Shown here: positions 1 through 8,447 of the stretch, piece after piece
Position numbering within the stretch: the stretch's first letter is position 1
Layout: each line of letters starts with the position of its first letter
DNA from: Caldisericum exile
GTDB taxonomy: Bacteria > Caldisericota > Caldisericia > Caldisericales > Caldisericaceae
Direction of reading: 5' to 3'
Assembly: GCA_002877955.1 (NCBI GenBank)
Contig: PNIL01000061.1
Coordinates: 1 to 32,174, forward strand
DNA: 32,174 bases
Notes under the pieces: generated by a model
The model's input: only the letters and a program-made list of their open reading frames with translations
Told to the model about the DNA's origin: nothing
The model's database searches: none
Made by a program: the position numbers and the translations under genes

Positions 1-40
1 AAACTACCTTCGTTGGTATATGTAACACAAAATTGTCCAT
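1..40 (-). CDS. Iron-containing alcohol dehydrogenase, 5' fragment (left copy)
   Basis: Only the first 13 codons are present, reading MDNFVLHIPTKVV toward the left edge, after an AAGGAGG ribosome binding site (49-55 on the minus strand). The opening resembles iron-dependent (butanol-type) alcohol dehydrogenases, which begin with an aromatic-rich strand, then a Pro-Thr-Lys step and a Phe-Gly-Lys-Gly turn. That turn would lie just outside the window. The family reduces aldehydes with NAD(P)H in fermentation. The assignment rests on a very short match and could be wrong. The same 13 codons occur at the right edge on the other strand. Confidence 0.5.
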   Translation of the reverse strand, partial: MDNFVLHIPTKVV

Positions 41-55
41 AGTATTTTCCTCCTT
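1..55. repeat. Terminal inverted repeat, left copy (55 bp)
   Basis: Positions 1-55 are the exact reverse complement of 32120-32174. Identity stops at position 56 (C here, where the other end would need G). The repeat spans the ribosome binding site and first 13 codons of an outward-facing alcohol dehydrogenase gene. The exact length of 55 equals a common de Bruijn k-mer size, so the repeat probably marks the point where two identical longer sequences collapse in an assembly. It may also reflect a genuine inverted duplication. Confidence 0.95.
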
Positions 56-62
56 CTTTTTA

Positions 63-91
63 ATTATATCAAAAAAATGTATAATATCTAA
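63..91 (-). promoter_or_regulatory. Possible promoter of the left alcohol dehydrogenase copy
   Basis: On the minus strand a TATAAT -10 (63-68) lies 17 bp downstream of a weak TTAGAT -35 (86-91) and leads to the adh ribosome binding site. It overlaps the polA promoter, so the two genes are divergent with interleaved core promoters. The assignment is by consensus only. Confidence 0.45.
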
Positions 92-92
92 A
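80..92 (+). promoter_or_regulatory. polA -10 element, apparently leaderless transcript
   Basis: A perfect TATAAT (80-85) ends 7 bases before the polA ATG at 93, so transcription should start at or within a base or two of the start codon. No Shine-Dalgarno sequence precedes this ATG, unlike almost every other gene here. The -35 region (57-62, all A/T) is weak. Confidence 0.5.
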
Positions 93-2684
93 ATGGAGAA
101 AATAATCCTTGTCGATGGTAGCAGTATAATTTTTAGGGCTTACTTTGCCTTGCCTAAGTTTTCAACTTCAACTGGTATTCCAACGTCTGCTGTATATGGG
201 TTTCTTAGGATGCTCTTGAGGATTCTTAAAGACGAAAAACCTAACTATCTTGCAGTTGCTTTTGATAAGAAAGCCCCTACATTTAGACATATCGAATATA
301 AGGAGTATAAGTCTCAGAGACCAAAAATGCCTGATGAGTTATCACTTCAGTTTGATGTATTAAAAGAGGTGCTTATTGCACTTAACATAAGATATTTTGA
401 ACTTGATGGCTTTGAGGCAGATGATATCATTGCAACTTTTGTAGAAAAATTGAAAGGAACCGATCTTGAAATTTTAATATTATCCTCTGACTTTGATCTT
501 GCACAGCTTATTCAAAAGAACGTTAAATTGCTTGTTACAAGAAAAGGTGTTACAAAAATTGAGGTATATGACGAGGAAAAATTTATTAAGGAGTTTGGCT
601 TTGAACCTGTTCATCTCGTTGATTATAAAGCTCTCTTAGGTGATGTTTCAGATAATATTGAGGGAGTTAAGGGAATCGGAGAAAAAACTGCATCAAAACT
701 TATAAGTGAATTTAAAAGTGTTGAAAATATAATAAAGAATGAAGAAATAGTTGAAAGGTTTCATTTAAATGGAGAAGAAGAAAAGATACTTAGAAATAAA
801 TCATTATGTATGCTTGTTAAAGATGTGCCAATTGAGTTTAGGCTTGAAGAGTTAAAAGTGCCTGATTTTAAAACGGAAAAAGCTTATAAAGTATTAAAAA
901 AATTTGAATTTAATTCGCTAATAAAGGAATTAGGTTTTCAATTTCAAGAAGAAAATGGAGATGCTGATTCGCTGTTTAAAAGTATTGATAAGAATAATGG
1001 TTCTAATGTGGACTCCGAAGATAAATCAAGTTCTACCGCTTTAAGGATTGAAAATAGAAATAGCTTTGTCGAGAGAGCGGTTTTATATGTGATATCTTTC
1101 GAGAAAAAAATAGAAAAAGTTGTTCTCAATTATAAAAATTTTAATTATGAGTTTGATTTTGAAAATAATCTTTTCCTTGACCATCGTAATCTTCCACTTT
1201 TAAAAGAAGTTCTCTCAAATGAAAATGTAGAAAAGTACACAAACAATTTGAAAATGCTTTACAAAGTTGCAGATTATACTGAAACATCTCTTAGAAATGT
1301 AGTTCTTGACTCAACTCTTGCTTTATATCTTATAGATCCAGACCAAGAAGACTTTTCGATTAAAAATTTTAAGAGTTATCTAAACATTGATAGTCCAATA
1401 ACGAATTTAGAAGATGAAATAAACTTCTTAAAGACACACGGAACTGATATTTTGGAGTATCTTAAAAAAGAAAATTTGGAATTTGTATTTACTCGCATTG
1501 AATTACCCTTAGCGAGGGTCCTTTATGAAATGGAAAAAGTAGGTATTGAAGTCGATGTAGAGTATTTCAAAAAATTAAAGGAAGAAATAGAAAAGCATAT
1601 TGAAGAGCTTGAACAGAAAATTTATAAACTAGCAGGTATATCTTTTAATATTTTATCTTCTAAGCAGCTTTCATCAGTTTTGTATGAAGTCTTGGGCCTT
1701 GAATTGCCAAAAGGTTATTCAGGCGGAACCGGTAGTAATGTTTTGTTAGAGATAAGTGGATCGCATCCTATAATTCCTCTTATAATTGAATATAGACATC
1801 TTGTTAAATTAAAGAATACTTATATTGATCCAATTCCACATCTTGTTTCAAAAGAAACTGGTCGATTGCATACAATATATCATCAAATTGGAACGTCAAC
1901 TGGTAGATTAAGAAGCACAAATCCAAATCTACAGAACTTACCAGTGAAAGATGAATGGGGAATAAAGATTCAAAAAGGATTTGTAGCTCATGGAGAAAAA
2001 AAAGTCCTTGTAAGTGCTGATTATTCTCAGATAGAATTACGAATACTTGCACACTTATCGCAGGATAAAAATCTCATAGAATCATTCTTAAATAAGGAAG
2101 ATATCCATAAAAGAACAGCAATGGAAATTTTTAACTTAAAAGAGGATGAAGTTACAAAAGAAAAACGCAATTTCGCTAAAGCTATAAATTTTGGCATCAT
2201 TTATGGAATCTCTCCTTACGGACTTGCAAAGCAAGTAGGTATTTCAAAAGAAGAAGCAAAAGAATATATTGAACTTTATTTTAAGAGATATCCAATGGTT
2301 AAAGAATACATAGAAAGAGAGATAACTCTTGCAAGGGAAAAAGGAGAAACTCGAACTATCTTTGGTAGAAGGCGTTTTATTAGAGGACTTGATGATAAAA
2401 ATGGAGTAATAAGGGAGAGCGCACGAAGAATCGCTATCAATAGTCCTATTCAGGGGAGTGCTGCAGATATAATAAAACTTGCAATGGTCGAAATAGTAAA
2501 TAAGATAGATGATATTAAAATTTTGCTTCAAATTCATGATGAACTTGTTTTTGAAACTGAAGCGGATTTTCTTCAAGAAAAGCTACCCTTGATAAAAGAT
2601 GCGATGGAAAACATATACAAACTTGCTGTTCCTCTTGAAGTTGACATCGCCTATGGCAAAAATCTTGGGGAGGCTAGATCTTGA
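93..2684 (+). CDS. polA: DNA polymerase I
   Basis: An 863-residue family A DNA polymerase for Okazaki-fragment maturation and repair synthesis. The N-terminal ~290 residues form a FEN-type 5' nuclease, with the GFEADD and SSDFD acidic motifs and a GVKGIGEKTA helix-hairpin-helix. The polymerase domain (about 490-863) has motif A DYSQIELR (Asp643), the O-helix ending NFGIIYG with a Phe at the dideoxy-discriminating position, and motif C QIHDELVFE (Asp816). The central domain lacks the Asp-x-Glu of exonuclease motif I and the Asp of the usual NLKxD motif. It is probably a structural remnant without proofreading, as in many bacterial Pol I enzymes. An in-frame ATG at 33 would add 20 residues that read as promoter sequence and lie partly in the terminal repeat. 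The ATG at 93 matches the family N-terminus (MEKIILVDGSS). The stop overlaps the coaE start by 4 bases. Confidence 0.97.
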   Translation: MEKIILVDGSSIIFRAYFALPKFSTSTGIPTSAVYGFLRMLLRILKDEKPNYLAVAFDKKAPTFRHIEYKEYKSQRPKMPDELSLQFDVLKEVLIALNIRYFELDGFEADDIIATFVEKLKGTDLEILILSSDFDLAQLIQKNVKLLVTRKGVTKIEVYDEEKFIKEFGFEPVHLVDYKALLGDVSDNIEGVKGIGEKTASKLISEFKSVENIIKNEEIVERFHLNGEEEKILRNKSLCMLVKDVPIEFRLEELKVPDFKTEKAYKVLKKFEFNSLIKELGFQFQEENGDADSLFKSIDKNNGSNVDSEDKSSSTALRIENRNSFVERAVLYVISFEKKIEKVVLNYKNFNYEFDFENNLFLDHRNLPLLKEVLSNENVEKYTNNLKMLYKVADYTETSLRNVVLDSTLALYLIDPDQEDFSIKNFKSYLNIDSPITNLEDEINFLKTHGTDILEYLKKENLEFVFTRIELPLARVLYEMEKVGIEVDVEYFKKLKEEIEKHIEELEQKIYKLAGISFNILSSKQLSSVLYEVLGLELPKGYSGGTGSNVLLEISGSHPIIPLIIEYRHLVKLKNTYIDPIPHLVSKETGRLHTIYHQIGTSTGRLRSTNPNLQNLPVKDEWGIKIQKGFVAHGEKKVLVSADYSQIELRILAHLSQDKNLIESFLNKEDIHKRTAMEIFNLKEDEVTKEKRNFAKAINFGIIYGISPYGLAKQVGISKEEAKEYIELYFKRYPMVKEYIEREITLAREKGETRTIFGRRRFIRGLDDKNGVIRESARRIAINSPIQGSAADIIKLAMVEIVNKIDDIKILLQIHDELVFETEADFLQEKLPLIKDAMENIYKLAVPLEVDIAYGKNLGEARS

Positions 2685-3283
2685 AAGTAATTGGACTAAC
2701 TGGAAATATAGCTTCTGGGAAGAGTTCAGTTTCAAATATCTTAAAAGATCTGGGAGCTAAAATTATTGATATGGATGATATTGCTAAGGAAATTCAAAAT
2801 TTGAATTACAGAGGTGTATTGGATAAAATTAGAGAGACTTTTGGAGATAGTGTATTTCAAAACGGAAATATGCTTGACAGACGTGCACTAGGAAAAATTG
2901 TCTTCAGCAATAAAAATATGCTTGAGAAATTGAATAGTATTATGATTCCCGTAATGACTGAGAGGCTTTTAGAAGAGTTAGAAAAGGCAAAGAGAAAAGG
3001 TTTTGATGTAGTTATTGTTGATGCAGCTATTCTTATTGAGGCAAATTGGGATAGGTTCGTAGATGAGGTATGGGTTGTTTATACGCCCAAAGAGCTTCAG
3101 GTAAGAAGATTAATGGAAAGGGAAAATATAGATAAAGAATTAGCTTTAGAAAGAGTGAGTTCACAAATGCCAATAGAAGAGAAAATAAAGCGAGCTAATG
3201 TAGTTATAGATAATAGCGGTGACTTTAATGAGTTACGAAATAAAGTTTTAGAGTTATGGGAAAGAGTGAAAAGTTCTACTTAA
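2681..3283 (+). CDS. coaE: Dephospho-CoA kinase
   Basis: A 200-residue P-loop kinase that phosphorylates the 3'-OH of dephospho-CoA, the last step of coenzyme A synthesis, in the cytoplasm. The Walker A loop GLTGNIASGKSS is at residues 5-16, followed by the family's IDMDDIAKEI segment (usually I/V-D-x-D). The mid-region VIVDAAILIEANWD matches the family's V-x-D-x-P-L-L-x-E stretch. Length is normal. The start is TTG, overlapping the polA TGA as TTGA, with a GGGGAGG ribosome binding site at 2667-2673. The polA-coaE order is common in bacteria and points to co-transcription and translational coupling. The 3' end overlaps the next gene by 28 bases. Confidence 0.95.
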   Translation: MKVIGLTGNIASGKSSVSNILKDLGAKIIDMDDIAKEIQNLNYRGVLDKIRETFGDSVFQNGNMLDRRALGKIVFSNKNMLEKLNSIMIPVMTERLLEELEKAKRKGFDVVIVDAAILIEANWDRFVDEVWVVYTPKELQVRRLMERENIDKELALERVSSQMPIEEKIKRANVVIDNSGDFNELRNKVLELWERVKSST

Positions 3284-4023
3284 GTTATTCAAAAATTTCT
3301 ACATACATTAAGTGCCCGTTAAGATATAAATTTATTTATGTAGATAATTTAGAGACAGAAATAAAACCTTATTTTAGTTTTGGAAATTCCATTCACAAAG
3401 TGCTTGAGAAATTCTATAGTCCAGAGGAAAACTTCAAAGTTCTTAAAAAGGATCCGTATAAATATCTTTTAGAACTTCTTGATAAGCATTGGATAAGCGC
3501 TGGGTATAAAAATGTTCAAGAAGAGTTAAGTGCAAAAAACAAAGCAAAAGAAATCCTTATTGCTTATTATAGGGAAAATATTTTTGGATTTGAACCTGCC
3601 TTTGAGGTTGAGAGTGAGTTCTCAATACCATTTTTAGGCTTGGACTTGAAAGGACGTCTGGATAGAGTTGATAAGGTTAACAAAGATTTTATAATAATTG
3701 ATTATAAGACAAACAATTTTCTTTCTGATTCATTCAGAGAAGATGAAATTTTGCAACCAGTTATTTATAAGATTGCAGGTGACTATAAATATGGGAAAAA
3801 TATAAAAGAAATTAGCTTTCATTATTTAAGGAAAGGGAAGAAAGTCAATTTTGAAGTCAGGTCTTATCTTATTGAAAAAAGTAAAAAGAGAATTGGGGAA
3901 ATTGTTGAAAATATATATAAAGGATATTTTCAACCAAATGTAAATAAAAGCTGTAGTACTTGTGAGTTTAAAGACCGTTGCGAAGCTTACGCTCTTGTAC
4001 AATTATCTCGTAAATCTCTTTAA
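3256..4023 (+). CDS. RecB-like PD-(D/E)XK nuclease with Fe-S cysteine cluster
   Basis: A 255-residue standalone nuclease of the RecB/AddB/Cas4 type. The core motifs are visible: His47 in GNSIHKVLE, Asp136 in GRLDRVD, Asp149-Tyr150-Lys151 in IIDYKTNN, and the trailing Gln167-x3-Tyr171. Cys20 (YIKCPLRYKF) pairs with a C-terminal Cys233, Cys236, Cys242 group. This is the split four-cysteine arrangement that holds a [4Fe-4S] cluster in AddB and Cas4. The family cuts single-stranded ends during recombination or repair. No helicase domain is fused and no CRISPR array or cas gene is nearby, so a repair role alongside polA is more likely than CRISPR adaptation. The specific function is not assigned. 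The ATG lies 28 bases inside coaE. The 3' end overlaps the opposing gmk gene by 56 bases. Confidence 0.85.
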   Translation: MGKSEKFYLSYSKISTYIKCPLRYKFIYVDNLETEIKPYFSFGNSIHKVLEKFYSPEENFKVLKKDPYKYLLELLDKHWISAGYKNVQEELSAKNKAKEILIAYYRENIFGFEPAFEVESEFSIPFLGLDLKGRLDRVDKVNKDFIIIDYKTNNFLSDSFREDEILQPVIYKIAGDYKYGKNIKEISFHYLRKGKKVNFEVRSYLIEKSKKRIGEIVENIYKGYFQPNVNKSCSTCEFKDRCEAYALVQLSRKSL

Positions 4024-4531
4024 CAGTGCTATCCAAAACATCATTTACAACCACATAATCGTATAGGTATCTTTCTTCCATTTCTTCTTTTGCTCGCTTT
4101 GTTCTTTTTTCTATTTCCGAAAGGTTTTCTGTTCCTCTTTTGTTGAGTCTTTCAAGTAAAACTTCAATACTTGGCGGCATTAGAAATATCAAAAGTGCTT
4201 CTTCGTACTTATTTTTTATCTTTTTTGCTCCCTGAACATCAATTTGGAATATAACATCTTTCTTGTTACTTAGTCCTAAATCAATATACATTTGGGGAAT
4301 TCCATATAAATTCCCATGCACTATTGAGTATTCAGCAAGTTTGCCTTCATCAATCATTTTTTTAAAAGTTTCTTCATCAACAAAATAGTAATCAATACCG
4401 TTAATCTCATTTTCTCTCGGATGTCTTGTTGTGCATGTAACAGCAATCTCAAAACGTGTGTCAAGCTTAACAAGTTCCTTTGTTACAGCATTTTTACCAA
4501 CACCAGATGGGCCAGAAATAACTATAATCAT
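3968..4531 (-). CDS. gmk: Guanylate kinase
   Basis: A 187-residue enzyme that converts GMP to GDP with ATP, essential for GTP and dGTP supply. The P-loop is GPSGVGKNAV (Lys13), followed by the GMP-binding TCTTRHPRENEINGIDYYFV segment, in which Arg and Tyr bind the GMP phosphate. The lid contains EKRTKRAKEEM, and the C-terminal YDYVVVNDVLD is typical. Residue 14 after the P-loop lysine is Asn, where Ser, Thr or Gly is usual. The start overlaps the preceding protease stop as ATGA, with no strong ribosome binding site, so translation is probably coupled. It is the last gene of the leftward carbohydrate operon, and its 3' end overlaps the nuclease gene on the other strand. Confidence 0.95.
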   Translation of the reverse strand: MIIVISGPSGVGKNAVTKELVKLDTRFEIAVTCTTRHPRENEINGIDYYFVDEETFKKMIDEGKLAEYSIVHGNLYGIPQMYIDLGLSNKKDVIFQIDVQGAKKIKNKYEEALLIFLMPPSIEVLLERLNKRGTENLSEIEKRTKRAKEEMEERYLYDYVVVNDVLDSTVKEIYEIIVQERKLRNGL

Positions 4532-5649
4532 GGCTTCAAAAGTTCTAATGCTTTATTTAATTGTTCGTCTTCCTTTGTGTTTGGATTATTATTTATTTCA
4601 ATATCTGGAGTTATACCTTTCCCGTTAATACTTGTTTTATCGGGGAGAAGATATTCTTCAACTGTTATCTTGATTGAGTATGATTGAGGAAGAGGAAAAA
4701 TCTGCTGTATAACACCCTTTCCAAAAGTTTTTTCGCCTATAACTTTTGCGACTTTATAGTATTTGAGTGCCCCAGTAAGAATTTCCGAAGCACTTGCAGT
4801 CCCTTGATCCACAAGGACAACCATTGGAATATTGAGTTTTTTCCCATTTACTGTAATTGGAGTTAGTTTTCCGCTTCTATCCTTTGTATATAATAATACA
4901 CCGCTTGGGATTAATTGGCTTGCTATATTTTCGCATTCAGATAAAAGTCCCCCTGGATTGCCTCTTAAATCTAATATAATTCCCCGTACATTTTTTTGTT
5001 TGAATTCATCAAGTGCTTTCTTGACATCATTGCTTGCTCCCTCTGAGAACATAAAAATCTTTAAGTAACCAATTTTGCCATTTTCGTAATATCGTGTGTC
5101 AGTTAATGGTATGTTTATTTTTTCTCTTGTTACATTAAAAGTTAATTCTTTACTGTCTCTCTTAATTTTCAAGACAACCTGTGTTCCTATTTTGCCCTTT
5201 ACTTTGGAGGCAACCTCATCCAAAGTTAATCCAAATGTTGACACTCCATCAACTTCCAATATGATATCTCCTTCCAATAACCCACTTTTTTCAGCTGGTG
5301 AACCCTTAAAAACGGTTACAATTTCTGGATAATTTAATTTTTCGTTTTTATTTATTACAACTCCAATTCCTGCATATTCCCCTTTTACTTCTTCTTGTAG
5401 TGCCTTTGTTTCTTCAGGATTCATAAATACAGTGTATGGATCGTTTAAAGAATTAACCATCCCCTTTATAAGTTCGTCTTCAGTTATTGGCTTGTAGAAA
5501 TTTGAAAGAAGATAATCAGCTGTTCTTGTTAAGAGTATATGAGAGCCTGTTTGACTAACTCCAAGGGGATATCTAAAACCTACAAAATAACCTGCAATAA
5601 ATGAAATCATTATAAGCAAAATTACTATAAGTATAATGTTTCTCTTCAT
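4528..5649 (-). CDS. ctpA: S41 family C-terminal processing peptidase (CtpA/Prc type)
   Basis: A 373-residue serine protease that degrades or trims envelope proteins from their C-termini. An N-terminal hydrophobic segment (residues 5-24) is a signal anchor, so the rest lies outside the membrane. The PDZ domain covers about 85-170, with GIGVVI, SPAEKSGLLEGDIILEVDG and the GTQVVLKIKR strand. The catalytic core has the LDLRGNPGG loop (227-234), Ser286 in GTASASEI and Lys311 in KTFGKGVIQQ, 25 residues apart as in the Ser-Lys dyad of Prc. An upstream ATG at 5667 is possible. The ATG at 5649 is preferred because AAGGAG (5656-5661) precedes it by 6 bases and it places the hydrophobic segment at the N-terminus. 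It sits between pgi and gmk with no metabolic link visible. Confidence 0.92.
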   Translation of the reverse strand: MKRNIILIVILLIMISFIAGYFVGFRYPLGVSQTGSHILLTRTADYLLSNFYKPITEDELIKGMVNSLNDPYTVFMNPEETKALQEEVKGEYAGIGVVINKNEKLNYPEIVTVFKGSPAEKSGLLEGDIILEVDGVSTFGLTLDEVASKVKGKIGTQVVLKIKRDSKELTFNVTREKINIPLTDTRYYENGKIGYLKIFMFSEGASNDVKKALDEFKQKNVRGIILDLRGNPGGLLSECENIASQLIPSGVLLYTKDRSGKLTPITVNGKKLNIPMVVLVDQGTASASEILTGALKYYKVAKVIGEKTFGKGVIQQIFPLPQSYSIKITVEEYLLPDKTSINGKGITPDIEINNNPNTKEDEQLNKALELLKP

Positions 5650-5659
5650 TAGAGTCTCC

Positions 5660-7027
5660 TTAATCAAGGATTAGTTTATCAACATTTTCTAATTTTTCAA
5701 GTGTTTTAAGGTATTCAGAGTAATTTTTGTCTCCCATCAATGCATGGGTAAATCTCTTACCTATTTCAACTGATGGTTGATCAATCGGGTTTATGTTTAA
5801 AAGCTCCCCAAGCGCAAGTACTTCAAGTTCCATAAAGTAAATTAAACGACCAAGATTTTCCTCATCTATTTTCTCAATTTCAATCGAAACGTTTGGTCTT
5901 CCATTTTGAGTGAGTGCCATTTTTGTTGCAATGTATTCGTTTAAAAGCAATTCTGAATAATGTTTTCCGGTTAAGAAATCTAACTCTAAATATCCAAGGC
6001 TATTGTAAATAAGAGCATCCTTTCTGAACTTTTTTGGAACAACAAAGATTATCAGCTTGTCGTAAGGTCCTTCCATGAAAAGCTGAAGCGTTGAGTGTTG
6101 ATGATATGGTCCTCTTGCAACAACAGGTGTAATTCCTGCATATATTTCTTTTCCATCTCGTGAGAATTTTTTACCGATACTTTCTGCAAGCAGTTGCTCA
6201 TAAAATTTGCCCAAATATTCAAGACCATCTGAATACGAGAATATTACATTTATATTAACATCTTTTTCTTTAAAGAATTTGTATTGGGTTAAAGCAAATA
6301 ACATTTCACTATTTTCAATAGGCTCTTTGTTTAAAAATTTTTCTTTTCTTTCTTTTGCACCAAGTAGGAGTTTTTCAATATTAATCTCCTCAAAGGCTGC
6401 AGAAAATAGGCCAACGTGCGATAAAACTGAATACCTCCCTCCAACTTTTGGATGAATTGGGTAAGTCTTAATTTCAAGCTCATTTGAAAGTTTTCTAAGT
6501 AGTCCTTTTTCTGGGTCCGTTGTAAAGAGGAAATGTTCTTTAGGATTAAGTCCTTCTTTTTTGAGAATGTCAACAAGTAGAAGTAGATTGAGTAGCGTTT
6601 CACTTGTTGATCCAGATTTTGTTATAATATTAAAAAAAGTCTTTTTGAGGTCAAGAGTTTGTATTAATGTGAGGTTTGTCTCAGGATCAATATTATCAAT
6701 AAAATAAACTTTTTTAGGTTTTACAAAGTTCGAATAAATACCATTAACTGAATAATGTAGGAGTTCATTTCCAAGAATTGATCCACCCATTCCAATAACT
6801 ACGAGATTATCAAATTTTTCTCTTATGTAAGATGCATAATTGTTAATTTCGTAAACTTCCTTAAGCATTTCATCTGGAAGGGTTAGAGGATAAAAATCGT
6901 CGTTAATTTTGTCTATTATTCTTTTTTTGACACTCTTTATCAATTCTACCTTTTTAAAAATTTCATTTCTGTTAACTCCATGCTCACCAATGTTTTCTGA
7001 AAAAATATTTGTAAAATCAATTTTCAC
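5660..7027 (-). CDS. pgi: Glucose-6-phosphate isomerase
   Basis: A 455-residue PGI-superfamily enzyme interconverting glucose-6-phosphate and fructose-6-phosphate, cytoplasmic. It shows the KSGSTSETL phosphate-binding loop, the signature GGRYSVLSHVGLFSAA, the EQLLAES stretch with a catalytic-region Glu, the HQHST segment and the C-terminal IDQPSVEIGKRFTH, whose Lys is the ring-opening residue region. The length fits the short bacterial type (about 450 residues) rather than the 550-residue type. The start is GTG, overlapping the upstream phosphohexomutase stop by 11 bases, with AGGTGG just upstream. In this operon it connects glucose phosphates derived from glycogen to glycolysis. Confidence 0.96.
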   Translation of the reverse strand: MKIDFTNIFSENIGEHGVNRNEIFKKVELIKSVKKRIIDKINDDFYPLTLPDEMLKEVYEINNYASYIREKFDNLVVIGMGGSILGNELLHYSVNGIYSNFVKPKKVYFIDNIDPETNLTLIQTLDLKKTFFNIITKSGSTSETLLNLLLLVDILKKEGLNPKEHFLFTTDPEKGLLRKLSNELEIKTYPIHPKVGGRYSVLSHVGLFSAAFEEINIEKLLLGAKERKEKFLNKEPIENSEMLFALTQYKFFKEKDVNINVIFSYSDGLEYLGKFYEQLLAESIGKKFSRDGKEIYAGITPVVARGPYHQHSTLQLFMEGPYDKLIIFVVPKKFRKDALIYNSLGYLELDFLTGKHYSELLLNEYIATKMALTQNGRPNVSIEIEKIDEENLGRLIYFMELEVLALGELLNINPIDQPSVEIGKRFTHALMGDKNYSEYLKTLEKLENVDKLILD

Positions 7028-8447
7028 TTAGTCCACCTGCCTTATTAAAGATTTGAATTGCAAAATTTGATAATTCGTCTAATTTTTCTTCTGAATATGC
7101 TTCAAGATAAATCCTAGTCTTTGGCTCTGTTCCAGAGAGTCTAAAAAGAATTGTGCTGCCATCTTCAAGTGATATTTGTAAACCATCGAGTTCATTTATA
7201 TTTTTTATAGAAAGAAAATCTTTGTTTTGAAGTATATAGCTTTTTAGAAGGTTCATAATCTTACCTTGCAATTCTTTTGAAAAAGGAAAATCTATTCTTT
7301 TGTTGTATACGGCACCAAATTTTTCAAACAACTTGTTTCTTAATTCTCTAAGGCTTTTTTTATAATGAGAGATTATCTCGAGTACGAGCGTATTAACGAA
7401 TATACCATCCTTTTCTTGTAGCCATCCTTGGATAGAAGCTCCACCACTTTCCTCTCCACCAAAAATTGCTCTTTTCTCAAAGAGTGCTTCACCTATGTAT
7501 TTAAAGCCAACAGGAGTTACAATTGCTTCAAATCCGTAAGCTTTTGCAATCCTATCAAGTAGTGTTGTTGTTGAAATAGTCCTAACAACGTTTCCTTTGA
7601 GTTGTCTTACATCAAGTAAATAGTAGTATATTATAGAAAGAATAATATTGGGCGAAATAAAACTTCCATCCGAATCGATAAATCCAAATCGGTCGGCGTC
7701 TCCATCTGTTGAGAGTCCGACATTTGCTCTTTGGTTAAGAACTGCTTCTTTTAGTTGTTTAAGATTTTCTTCTATTGGTTCTGGATGAAGTTTTCCAAAA
7801 AGTGGATCACGTTCACCATGTATCATCTCAAAATCCGTTATATCTTTGACTAAAGGTGGCAAAAACCTTCTCCCTGTTCCAAAGAATGGCTCATAGACAA
7901 CTTTAAGATGTCTCTCTTTAATTTTTTCGAAATCGACAAGTTTTTTTAAATTTTCGAAGTAATTTGTTTTATCGAAAATGGATATTATACCCTTGGAAAC
8001 TGCTTCATTGAATTCAATAGACAAAATTTTTTCCTTGTTTTCTTTGATTTGGTTAATTATTTCTTCAATCCTTTTTGTTTCCTCCGGAAGAGCAGGTCCC
8101 CCTGTTTTATTTGAAAATTTAAGCCCATTGTACATATAATCATTGTGAGAAGCTGTTATGTTTATTCCTCCGGAAGCCTTCTTATCTAAAATTTCAAAAG
8201 CGACAACTGGTGTTGGAATATCGTATTGAGAAAAATGGACATTTATTCCGTGTGCAGCAATAACTGATGCCACAGATTTGGCAAAGTCCTCTGACATAAA
8301 ACGTGTATCATAGCCAACAACGATAGACTTAGCATCAATTTCTTTAAGATAATTAGCGATAGCTGTTGAAGCTAATCTTACATTTTCAAATGTAAAATCA
8401 TCTGCAATTATTCCTCTCCATCCTGATGTACCAAATTTAATTGGCAT
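7017..8447 (-). CDS. Phosphoglucomutase/phosphomannomutase (alpha-D-phosphohexomutase)
   Basis: A 476-residue alpha-D-phosphohexomutase that moves phosphate between C1 and C6 of glucose or mannose via a phosphoserine. The four domains are marked by FGTSGWRGII (5-14), the catalytic loop ITASHN (Ser100), the Mg-binding STDGDADRFG, the sugar-specificity loop GGEESGGAS and the C-terminal phosphate-binding RLSGTEPKTRIYLEA. The GEESGG form is found in enzymes using glucose or mannose, so the substrate is not fixed by sequence. Placement between glycogen synthase and pgi argues for glucose-1-phosphate/glucose-6-phosphate conversion. AAGGAG lies 7 bases before the ATG, and the gene overlaps glgA by 11 bases. 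Confidence 0.93.
   Translation of the reverse strand: MPIKFGTSGWRGIIADDFTFENVRLASTAIANYLKEIDAKSIVVGYDTRFMSEDFAKSVASVIAAHGINVHFSQYDIPTPVVAFEILDKKASGGINITASHNDYMYNGLKFSNKTGGPALPEETKRIEEIINQIKENKEKILSIEFNEAVSKGIISIFDKTNYFENLKKLVDFEKIKERHLKVVYEPFFGTGRRFLPPLVKDITDFEMIHGERDPLFGKLHPEPIEENLKQLKEAVLNQRANVGLSTDGDADRFGFIDSDGSFISPNIILSIIYYYLLDVRQLKGNVVRTISTTTLLDRIAKAYGFEAIVTPVGFKYIGEALFEKRAIFGGEESGGASIQGWLQEKDGIFVNTLVLEIISHYKKSLRELRNKLFEKFGAVYNKRIDFPFSKELQGKIMNLLKSYILQNKDFLSIKNINELDGLQISLEDGSTILFRLSGTEPKTRIYLEAYSEEKLDELSNFAIQIFNKAGGLSEN

Noticed and set aside
33-92. 20-residue N-terminal extension of DNA polymerase I from the ATG at 33
   Set aside because: It reads through the repeat and the -10 box and has no family similarity. 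The family N-terminus starts at 93.
2244-2576. 110-residue minus-strand reading frame inside polA
   Set aside because: It is antisense to conserved polymerase motifs, low-complexity and rich in Phe/Ile/Lys, with no ribosome binding site.
3256-4023. Cas4 of a CRISPR system
   Set aside because: The fold and cysteine layout are shared with repair nucleases. No repeats, cas1 or cas2 lie anywhere in the window.
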